A DNA stretch of 64,000 nucleotides from Coniferiporia sulphurascens. Taxonomy: Eukaryota; Basidiomycota; Agaricomycetes; Hymenochaetales; Hymenochaetaceae. Under the pieces are notes generated by a model. That model was not told the DNA's origin and did not search any database. It saw nothing but the letters and a program-made list of their open reading frames with translations. Shown here piece by piece: positions 55,433 through 64,000 of the stretch; the first letter of the stretch is position 1, and each line of letters starts with the position of its first letter. Location of the stretch: contig NBBA01000009.1 in NCBI GenBank assembly GCA_002794785.1, forward strand, positions 992,001 through 1,056,000, in the 5' to 3' direction. The translations under genes and the position numbers were made by a program.

Positions 55433-56549
55433 TGCAGAGAGAGAGAGAGCTGGCAAATGAGCAGTGCTATTCCCAGGTGGCTACTCAGGGCAGTAGGGCA
55501 GGCCAAAAATGGTTCCCTGGGCAAGGGAGGTTTTTGGGAAGTGGTGGTGGGGAGGGTGGTCCTAGGAAGGGGCTCCCTTGTGTGGAGGGAGTGTTTCGGT
55601 GGGGGGGCAGTGGCTGTGGGAGAAGGGGTGGGTGACGTGACAGGTGACGTGACCGAGCCTTGAGGCGGCATTGTGGGTTGAGGGCTGGGGTGTGGTGTGA
55701 CATGTGACGTGACACAGGCATGAGGCGGCAGAGTGGGCTGAGGGTTGGAGGTGGGGGTTCTGAGGGTGTGGGCCAAGAGACCAGGAGCCTGGTTGAGGTT
55801 GGGGTGGTGGAGGGGATGTAGCCAAGTAGGAAGGGCATGAGAGTAGTGGTGGGCAACGCAGCCAGTTTCATGGTGGCAAAAGATGATGTTGGTTATTGCA
55901 ATGGGCAGGGGAAGGATGAGTGGGGCCTCAGTGAGCCCAGGTATGTGGGGAGGTATGGTGGGGTGGCAGAGGCCAAGGGTGACCTGGAGGGCCTCATCTT
56001 GGAGGAAATAGGTGGAGAGGTGGGAGCGAGATAGAGCCCAGGCTATGAGGTCAACAGAGAGTGGGTCATATAGTGCATAAGTGGTGGTGGTGGAGTGGGT
56101 TGGCACCGGGAGAGAAAGGAGGCATAAAAGGGGGCAGGGGTGGGGGGGAAAGGGAAGTGGAATAGTGGTAAAAGATAATGATGCTGCGTAGTAGCAGCAC
56201 AACGGTTTGGCTAAGGGAGCCGGGTGGTGCCTTTTGGTGGGATGGGGCAGATGGTGGTGGTAAGAGGGAGAGGGGTGACGCCGTGCACGTCCCGAGAGTG
56301 ATACTCAATATCTGGCCCGGCTGGAAGTGCACAAGCATATGCCCAATCAATGTTCGTCTACCCTAGATGGGTAACTCTGAGCTGAAAGACGCAAATGCGT
56401 ATGTGCATGTATGTCAAAGGAAAAGATGAGTGTGAGGCTTTTTCACGTTCTGGTCACCTGATCGATACTAAAAATGTCAGTAACACTCAGCGGACTGGGA
56501 GTACCGCCATAATTCAACTCTCCGCGGCTATTTTACGCTCGCTCCAGAA
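55433..56549. other. G-rich spacer with tandem duplication upstream of MOG1
   Basis: This 1.1-kb stretch is strongly G-rich on the plus strand (many GGTGGGG and GGGAAGG runs). Two neighbouring units of about 60 bp (around 55631-55689 and 55690-55747) are imperfect tandem copies that share GTGACGTGACA, GAGGCGGCA and GGGCTGAGGGTTGG-like parts. The minus strand stays open for 266 codons (56202-55402) but has no ATG near its start, and its product is proline/threonine/histidine-rich low complexity, so I do not call a gene. The MOG1 promoter should lie at its right end. Confidence 0.55.
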
Positions 56550-57211
56550 ATGACCTCCCAAAGAGGTTTATTCGGGGGAGCCATTACCATTGAGTTGCCG
56601 CCCACGTTCATCGATGCCTCGTGAGTGTCTTCATACAAAAATACAGTGTTGGCTGATCAACTGATAATGGTGTACAAGGACTCTACGGCAAGTCCCAGAT
56701 ACTCAGGAAGTCTTCATCTCTCCGTCGGATGTCAGTTTCGTCATAGAGATTCTTGAAAGGGTCGATCCCGACGATCCAGAGGAGGCGGTCAAGTTAATAC
56801 CATACTGTTTTCCCTTCTACGCGCAAGCGACATGCTGAGAACCGTGGCGGCAGATTTCATTTTGATTCATTGGCACACGACAATGATGCGATTAACAGTC
56901 TTGTGCTCGACATCAAATTGCCTGATGATAACTCAGCTGCATCTTCTCCTGAAACAACTCCTTCTCCGATTTTGCTAGAAGGCTCGCAACAAATTGCAAA
57001 ATTCAATAGCCGGCACCAAGACGATGTACGAGTGCTGCTTGCCGTATATAGGGTCGCCAGCAAGCGTGTCGACCTTGTGTTCAGCGCAAACGTTCCTCTG
57101 ACAAAGGAGACAGGCGGGGGGAACAGCCAAGCAGACGTCGACAACGCCAAAGAGCTGTTTATTGCGGCCGCCCGTTCGCTGGTTATCGTCGACTTTAATT
57201 TATTTGCCTGA
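56550..57211 (+). CDS. MOG1: Ran-binding protein Mog1
   Basis: Mog1 binds Ran GTPase and helps nucleotide exchange in nuclear transport; in fission yeast it also affects spindle assembly. Three exons (56550-56620, 56679 to about 56795, and from about 56853 to 57211) give about 180 aa. Exon 1 encodes MTSQRGLFGGAITIELPP and ends in FIDAS. Exon 2 has LRQVPDTQEVFISP, the usual Mog1 core, and VIEILERVDPDDPEEAV. Exon 3 starts FHFDSLAHDNDA and includes RVASKRVDLVFSANVPL. All exon phases fit. The stop is at 57209-57211. Confidence 0.93.
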
Positions 57212-58164
57212 CAATATCCGGAACAGAAAACGCAGAAAGGAAATCACGTTCGTGGTTGTATTGATCTTGATGTAACGATATTCCTGGCAGTCATCAAGTG
57301 AAGAAATAAAACTCAGTTTTGCCAAGCAGTATTTTTACGGATTTTTTACGGATGTTTTAGAAGAGAAGGAAGATAGTCGACGGATTTCGATTAGTAGTCC
57401 CGAGGCCTGAATCACCATCCTAGCAATCAACCTTACCAGCTCGGGAGCCAGTTCACGAGTGCCTGCTTCCCTTCTCTGCCCTCATTATTCACACACAGCT
57501 CCCAGTCGTCATCGTTGGCACAACGAGGTTGCATTTACCGAACACCACTTCCCATCTCACTCTGATATTGCGAAGCTCGTCGCCGTGCGCTAGTCTGCCT
57601 CTAAATGAAGATGTTCACGCCTTGTCTCCCGAAGTTTTGCCACACCTGAGAAAGAGCGGCCCGGAACCGTAAGCCCAGATCCTCGATGGTGTTGCTCGAC
57701 GTGTTCTGCTGTCCTCGTCGCCTTTCGGAACTACACATGTGAAATGCTTTTTGAAAGATTTAGTAAGATGACCGAGGTGATTGGTAGTGCATGAGACTCT
57801 TCACACCGTAGGATATCGATCGTTGTGCTTCTCAAGACGTGATACTGGGTGTAAGGAAAAGGTTCCATCCCAGACCTTGCATCCTAATTGCCGCTCCGAC
57901 CGATATTGAACTCGGTGTCAATTGCCTTCCCAAAAATGAGAAAATGTCTTCTTTGCGTGTGTCGAGCTGCGTGATTCACAAAAATATTTCAATAGTTAAG
58001 TAGATGTAATTTTGTGAGAACCTCTGGAGATGCAAGATTACGGGATATCTTTTGCTACTGATACAACATTTCCATGGACAAGGCTACGACTAAAAGGGAC
58101 ACAGGGAAGGAATATCATACTTGTGAAGATTGGCGGAGTCCGTTGCATGTCGACTATGCTCTCT
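57212..58164. other. Convergent spacer MOG1/Atg38-like
   Basis: These 953 bp contain the two 3' UTRs. I see no gene, repeat or RNA signal. Confidence 0.5.
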
Positions 58165-59783
58165 TCAGGCACCGTCTCTACCGGAATCCTCGGCTGCCGC
58201 TGCCGCCTCCGCCTCCGGGTCCTCGTCGATGCGTTCCCGAACGCTGGAAGTATCCGATTGTCCGGCGGCTTTGGCACTCTTCTTACGCTTCGCCGACTCC
58301 TTTAGGCGCTCCCATCTCTCACGGAACTTTACTATCATCGCTTTCTGTGAGTTAGGAGTTCCTCGTGAGTACCCACAACGAGACTGAAAGTTAGCATTTA
58401 TATGGATCACCTACCTGCTTGTCGTTCTCAATGCGCACAGTCCGTACTTCTTCTTCTAGCTCCCGAACCCTTCGCAAAAGTTGTGCTTCTCTATCCCGCC
58501 CCCCAGCTGATTGAGGACCATTTAAATGAAGACCGGTCATATTCATCATCGGCTGCATCGATGGATTTGTGAGTGACGCCGATGCCGCCATTGCACGTTG
58601 TGCCTGAAAGGAGACAAATTGATTAGGTAAATGCGCCTCCACGCAATTAATCTACCCACTTCTTTCCGAGCCAACATTATATTGTCGCGCAGGTGCTGAT
58701 CCTGCTCATTCCTAAGTGTGATTTGTTTACGCACGGACGCCATTTGCTTTTCCATGGCGTCTAGCTTTACTTTAAGCTGAGAGTTTTCGCTTTTGAACTG
58801 AGTCATCGCGACTAAATCTTCAGACGTAGATGAAACGAGGCAGAAATCATCTAGAGAATCATATTCTGAAAGGGCAGTGAAAAAAAGTACAACTGCGTCT
58901 CGCATGAACGTACCATCTTCGTCAAAATCAAAATCATCTAATCCCGAACGACTTGGTCTCCTAACAGAAGCCCCCAGCGATGCATGCTTCCCCAAACTTT
59001 TTTTGGAACTGGCCGCTGAATCACCCGGAAAAGGTGGATCTTCAGTCCGTGTGGACACAGACCGGCTTTCGACCGCGTCGAGGGCAGCCATGGCCGCGGT
59101 TTGGAAGGACATTGGCTGAGACAGATTAACCATAATTTCTCCTGTCACTTTCCAGAATAAATCGAAAGGCGAATCGTCCCCGTTTGAATCAGTCTTACCC
59201 AGGATGACGCTACGTCAACTCATAAAAAAAGTGTGGGTCACGGTAAAATAAATCACCTGTTGATTCAGAACCATAAATGATTCATCGAATGTATTCGTCG
59301 ACGATTCTAGGTTCCGCCCTCTGGATGAGACATGCGGCATTGTTCCTGCCTCGTTGAGTTTGGATACGGAACGGGAATTCTGACTGAGCTGTGGCAGCGA
59401 CGGATCCTTTCCTTCCTCTTTCAGCTTCTCTATGCGTCTGAGTAGATCCTTTCCTACGGCATTATGATGAATGCACAGCTTGCGCAACGTGTTTTTCGTC
59501 TGAAACAGTGGTGCATAGTCAGAACAGAGGTTCCACAACAATAGTAAGGACAAACACACATGTTCATCGGTGGATTGATCCACACAGGTCTGGAAAGCCT
59601 CTGCAGCCTTGTAGTGCTCTTCCGCCGCAAGTATGAGGAGGCCGCGTGCGTAGTAATCAGACGCGTTGTTGGCGTGCTCATGGCCCTACCGTAGCCAGCC
59701 GGCCACAGTCCAACATCGTCAGGACTATCCGTAGACCTCGGTGCCGTTCTGCATACCTGATCGAGAGACGATACTGCAGACAT
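58165..59783 (-). CDS. MIT-domain, coiled-coil protein (Atg38/NRBF2-like candidate)
   Basis: Atg38/NRBF2 links subunits of the autophagy PI3-kinase complex through an N-terminal MIT domain and a coiled coil. The start at 59783 gives MSAVSSLDQ. After a 66-70 nt intron comes GHEHANNASDYYARGLLILAAEEHYKAAEAF, then NTLRKLCIHHNAVGKDLLRRIEKL, a three-helix MIT pattern. A serine-rich linker follows, then a predicted coiled coil (KSENSQLKVKLDAMEKQM, VRELEEEVRTVRIEN). The end is basic and acidic (FRERWERLKESAKRKKSAK, then a run of alanine and glutamate). At about 420 aa it is longer than yeast Atg38 (226 aa). The MIT call is fairly firm. The Atg38 assignment is inference from domain order. Confidence 0.6.
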
Positions 59784-60217
59784 TGGGACGGAAAGTAAGA
59801 AGCAAGGAGAATTTAGGAGGCCACGCCGCTGTAAGCCACCAGCAAACCATTTGCGGGCGGCACCAGATTACGTAACTATTTGACCATAGATCGACGTTGA
59901 TGTGTCAGATGGGTTTTTTCATCCGAAACCCCGCACAAAGATGATCGACGGCATTGGCGTCATCATCGGCGTCCAGTGTGATACTTGGTAACAGCCACCG
60001 CCATTACTTTCTTATTATTCTCCCTAAAGCGTTGTGCTTTTTCTGAGACTCTGTGGCAACAGCAGTGAAATGACGATATTCTATACATGAGAGCTAAAAG
60101 GTCTTGGATAGAGCACACTATCCGAGACCCTCCAGCTCTTGTGTATAAAACAGCACCATTTCCTGCAGCGATGTATTCAATTTACTTCCCCAAACCACGA
60201 CCTACACTCCACACACA
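59784..60217. promoter_or_regulatory. Shared divergent promoter Atg38-like/unknown gene
   Basis: This 434-bp spacer has a clear TATAAAA at 60144-60150 on the plus strand, 68 nt before the ATG at 60218, then a C/A-rich leader (CCACGACCTACACTCC). The minus side shows no TATA box. Confidence 0.5.
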
Positions 60218-61167
60218 ATGTCCTTCGCCTCGGAATCCTTTGTCTTGAGGAAGGAGAAGACGGAGCTCGCCTCACATGTGAGGACAGAGGTATGCATCGT
60301 ACTTCCAATGCCTTCTCTTTTCATCTGATGTACCTCTCTTGTATTCAGAAGGAAGCGCGAGAGTTCAAGAAAGACATGTCCTACACCTTCACGCAGGGAG
60401 GTGTCAAATATCGTGCATCCTATATCGCCGGTCATTCCAACCAGACGTACGGTGACCAACGTAAGTTCGTCCTTCTTACAACCGCGACAAGTCACTGACG
60501 ATAGGGTGTCCAACGAAAAGGCCAAGGAGCGTCACCACAAAAAAATAATCTTAACACAAACGTCGACCGAAAGTCCTCATTGAACTCTACTACTCATAAA
60601 CCTGTATGTTTCCGTCGTACAGATTTTCGGTTCAGGTGCCGATTATTTCTCGCTGTACAGGAGTATCTCAATCGCCGTAACCTGGCGTCCCGCAAGCACG
60701 TTCACTTCGAATGTCCACCAATCACAAGCGCAGATGCGGAAGTCGTCACCCGCATCACGGAATTCATGTACGCACGTACGCGCCCTCAAACGCGCCCATC
60801 TGCCGCCGCACGTCATCAGCCAGTACAAGTCAAGGCGCCCCCCGCAGCCGAAATTACAGCAATGCGTGCAGAATTCGTAGAACATTTACACAAACCCCAG
60901 CCCGCCAGCCCTTCTCCACGCTCAGACAAGAGCAATACTCGGACTGGATGGAGACCCGCCACCGGTTCGTTCAGCATTGAAACACTGCGGGATGAGGATT
61001 CGCCTGTTCTCTCTAAAAAGGTATTTCAGATGTTCTTTGTTTACGTTGGAATTTCTTACTCACTTCTTTGCTAGACGGGCGAGCTCCACCGTTCTTGCGC
61101 ACGTCGTTCGGTTACCCTTCCCAAGCGACTCAAGGTCTGTTCTAAGTTCCCGATTTTTAGTGCTTAG
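60218..61167 (+). CDS. Hypothetical basic protein, about 220 aa
   Basis: I do not recognise this gene. A TATA box, C/A-rich leader and ATG at 60218 support it. My model has exons 60218-60289, 60349-60460, 60505-60530, 60661-61020 and 61075-61167. All junctions are GT-AG with matching phases, total 663 nt including the stop. The small third exon is the least certain. The product starts MSFASESFVLRKEKTELASH, has a charged helix (KEAREFKKDMSYTF) and HVHFECPPITSADAEVV. It continues with a proline/arginine-rich middle and ends in a basic tail. There is no signal peptide or membrane segment. It could be a lineage-specific gene. Confidence 0.55.
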
Positions 61168-61497
61168 CACTGACAGCGCGACCCTAGCTTATCCGCAATG
61201 TGTCGCTCATACATATCTAAGCGCTATACTGGCACATTCCGCACGCACGCGATCTTGCATCCGTCCCCCTTCTTTATAGCAACACAGACATTCACACAGA
61301 CATTCGCCTTGCATCATTTGCCTTCAACGTCCAATGACTTTATGCACACTTGACCTCCGCATTACATACACTTTTTACACCATTCAAAGAGTCCGCAGCA
61401 TCACTAGTCGAAGCTTCGTCGAGGCCTCCTTTATTTCCTTGTTTTTACTCTACTATCCTTATTCATGTTCAATTTCTTACTTCAAATTCACAAATCG
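61168..61497. other. Convergent spacer unknown gene/EGT1
   Basis: A 330-bp AT/CA-rich stretch with 3' UTRs. Two close copies of CACACAGACATTC lie near 61285 and 61296. Confidence 0.5.
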
Positions 61498-64000
61498 TAT
61501 GCGACCCTACCGGCCACCCATGGATAGGGATAATTGTGCTGGTAGTAATTTCGCAGAGTCCGCCTTTCCGAGAGACGAGGAATCGTTGCGTACGAGCCGC
61601 CAATCTGCCCCAAATAGTTAATTCAAGTAACTCAAAGATACTCTTACTCAAGATACGTACCACGACTTGGTGTTTCTCATCAAAGAAATCTTTCGAGTAT
61701 CTATAAATGACCGATGGATTAATTCTAACTCAGCTCCTCCACATCATCCTGCTTATGCTTACCCTGGGTAAAGGTTCGAATTGATGAAACCTTCGTAATC
61801 ATCAAAAACGGTTGATGTCCACTCCCAAACCCCTCCATTGCTTCCTCTCCCGGCATTCTTTGTTCCCCCGGTTGTGGCTCTAAGCGCAAGCCATCAAAAA
61901 CCAACCGATCACTTAAACGACTAGGGATACTCACGGAACAGGATGCCAATTTCTGAAGCCAGTGTTAGAACCTCCTTCGTATCCGCTTTCGAACTTGTCG
62001 AGGAAAAGGCGAAGTTCTGATTCCGTCGGGAGACGCCCGCCTTTGACTTGGGCATACTTGGAGAGGTCATCGTATGAAGTCAGGACGGGCCAATGTTGTG
62101 CCAGCTTCATCGGAATGGGCCCATACAATGTGCGGACCTAATTGACGTGGAAAATATGTAAGAAAACGCGGGTTGGGGAAATAACTATAAACGAACCTGA
62201 ATTTCTCCATCGACAACAATCCAGCTCGCAGGCATTTGGATTGTACTCTTCCCACCACCTTCATAATATTCGAAGAAATCCAGATTGCTTACCGGCCTCC
62301 ACGAGATACTGAACTGTGTGACTTGTACTTCGCGTGCCGGGTGCTCGTTGTCCCACCCGAACTCGACGCCATTGAAATCAAGCCCTTTCTCAGGGTCACT
62401 GTCTAAATTCTCTGGATCATCGTGACCTAGTACTATGGTCGCAGGCCCAAGGGTAACAGTCGGCCCGGCAGATGGCGGGATTTCGTCCCATTGCTTCGCG
62501 AGCGCGTCCCAGTAAGGCGGAGTAAATCCGGGAGGGGGTAGGGTCCCACCGGGTACACCAGCGCCTTGCATAAGCATGTAAAGGAGAGTCTTCAAAACCA
62601 TTCGTGAGACGATATAACACACCCCTTTAATCAAACTACTGACCTCAGCATGGAAACCTTCGTGCTCTAATGTCATAAAGAGGACCCGCCCCATTTTTCT
62701 CGTTAGCTCGCGTCTCCCTGACGCGATATCGTCATAAAGACGGGTCAGTCGCGCCCGTACGCTGTTGCGGAAGTTAATAATAGATTCAAGAGTGGGCCAG
62801 TCATCTTCATTTTTGGGCACTTCCGAATGGGGCTGAAAGGAATTCCTGTAAGTTAAATACTCGAAAAAGCACGGACGACCGAGACTTACGTGACATTGGT
62901 TGGGGTCATCCACGTGCGGATCTATTCCTCGCTGGTTAAGAAAATAAGCCAAATGGACAGATTGACGGTAGATCATCCTCATTTACCTCGAAGATATCCT
63001 TGAAGTGCTCTGGCTCCGTGTGTGGCTCTCCAAGCAGCCTGCTTAAATGTATATCTAGGAAAGCCGGGATATGGCCCAAATAGAATAGGCATATATGCCT
63101 CAGATCAATGGGCTTCTTGAAAAGCATAGAGCGTGGGATCATCCCCAGTGTGATAGCATCCCAGGCCCTCCACATCGTCCGGAAGTCTTCGATCGATGGA
63201 ACGCCGAACGCATTTGGTGACTTTAGCAATGGAAACGTGAAAGCAGGCCGCTCAAGTAGCCAGAGCGAATACTGGCCAGGCGCATCAGTCCAACGCATGA
63301 TCGGACGAAGTTCGGCGGATGTAAACATCGTGTAAGCATCCTCATCAGAATACTGCGGTTCCCAGTCAAAGGCCATTATGACGTTATTGCTTGGGCGCAT
63401 TGCGACAGAGGGGAACCAGCTTACCTTTTGCGATATCTCGACATTCACCAACTCTCCGGCAAGGAAAGAGATGGTCTCCGTAGTTCCGGGAAGTTCGAGC
63501 TCCTGGTCCAGAGTCGATTTATAATAAGCCTCATGACGTCCTACGAACGGGATAAACATAGGTCATAACATCCGCATCATAAGAGCGAGATAAGCCTACG
63601 ATCTGCTTCGTTATACCAGTTAACATATTCCCATTTCCCTTCTTCAAAAAGGTTCTCGTTTCCCAGTGTTCTTCCCGCGGCTTTCAAGCCATTCATGATA
63701 AAGCTTTTTGTGCGGCCTTTCGGATCATTATAAGCCAGCTCTACCTTCCCTTTCGCGTTATCATGGTCAAGTCCGAGAAGAAGGGTATCGCCAGAACCGG
63801 GACGCAAGGGTAGTGAACGCAAGAATTGGATGGACGATTCGCGATCAAAGTTCCCTAGGGACGAACCCAAGAATAGTATGTGCAAAGGAGGCGCTGTCGA
63901 TTTGGCTTCATCATCAGCCCCGGGGCTGGAAGGTGGCGTAAATGACGTTGAGTCTGTGCTGTGGCTCTGGGATGATTTGTCCGAGTGAGGAGAAGCGTCT
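61498..64000 (-). CDS. EGT1: Ergothioneine biosynthesis protein Egt1, 3' part (runs off the window)
   Basis: Egt1 is a fungal fusion of an EgtD-like histidine trimethyltransferase and an EgtB-like iron-dependent sulfoxide synthase that makes the C-S bond of ergothioneine. The 5' end is beyond 64000, yet part of the methyltransferase is here (HILFLGSSLGNFDRE, then LLLGLDHDNAKGKVELAYND). Further on come the DinB-like part (LFMTLEHEGFHAETLL, with the histidines expected to bind iron) and the FGE-sulfatase fold (GWDNEHPAREVQV, LPTESELRLFLDKF, GFRNWHPVP, GGVWEWTSTVFDDYEGF). The last exons read YSKDFFDEKHQVV, then IGGSYATIPRLSERRTLRN and YPYPWVAGRVAYDL before the stop at 61498-61500. The introns are short GT-AG. 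Confidence 0.95.

Noticed and set aside
55402..56202. 266-codon minus-strand frame as a real gene
   Set aside because: No ATG near its start, low-complexity proline/threonine product, and a strongly G-skewed strand that removes stop codons by composition alone.

Overview
This window is nuclear DNA of a filamentous fungus, most likely a basidiomycete (Agaricomycotina-like). The genes are split by many short GT-AG introns, mostly about 45-75 nt, and the proteins are fungal housekeeping orthologues. The lineage call is an inference from protein character, not from a database search. I support 23 protein-coding genes, two of them cut by the window ends, plus three retrotransposon LTRs and several simple repeats. 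I found no rRNA, no convincing tRNA and no CRISPR array. No bacterial-style operons are expected here.

Layout from left to right. APC5 (-, partial) and NOC3 (+) are divergent at 1-3.9 kb. An 8.2 kb stretch without a supportable gene follows. A TEA-domain transcription factor (-) and the ESCRT-I subunit VPS23 (+) are divergent at 12.2-17.2 kb, and a second gene-poor stretch of 5.7 kb follows. Then come SRC1/HEH inner nuclear membrane protein (-), a GPI-type cupredoxin (-), an Mso1-like protein (-) and a mitochondrial sulfide:quinone oxidoreductase (+). From 32 to 47 kb the region is dense: AP beta-adaptin (-)/NEPRO-domain protein (+), mitoribosomal MRP10 (-)/splicing factor SF3A1 (+), an unknown small protein (-), a tail-anchored UBE2J-type E2 (-)/mitoribosomal MRPL31 (+), and CMS1 (-)/ERI1-like exonuclease (+). 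A TmpA-like membrane flavoprotein (-) and kinetochore NDC80 (-) follow. At 53.6-55.4 kb lie three solo LTRs of about 560 bp, one nested inside another. MOG1 (+), an MIT-domain Atg38-like protein (-), an unknown gene (+) and ergothioneine synthase EGT1 (-, partial) close the window.

The genes do not form one pathway. They serve ribosome biogenesis and translation (NOC3, CMS1, NEPRO, MRP10, MRPL31), membrane traffic (VPS23, beta-adaptin, Mso1-like), mitosis and the nucleus (APC5, NDC80, SRC1, MOG1), RNA processing (SF3A1, ERI1), protein turnover (UBE2J) and sulfur/redox chemistry (SQR, EGT1, TmpA-like). The most regular feature is order: minus-plus head-to-head pairs repeat across the window, with short shared promoters.

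The best candidates for something unusual are the nested LTR cluster with three perfect target-site duplications, the two large gene-poor spacers that lie downstream of both members of the TEA/VPS23 pair, an 8-nt microexon in the sulfide:quinone oxidoreductase gene, and an ERI1-type nuclease that carries an N-terminal membrane segment.
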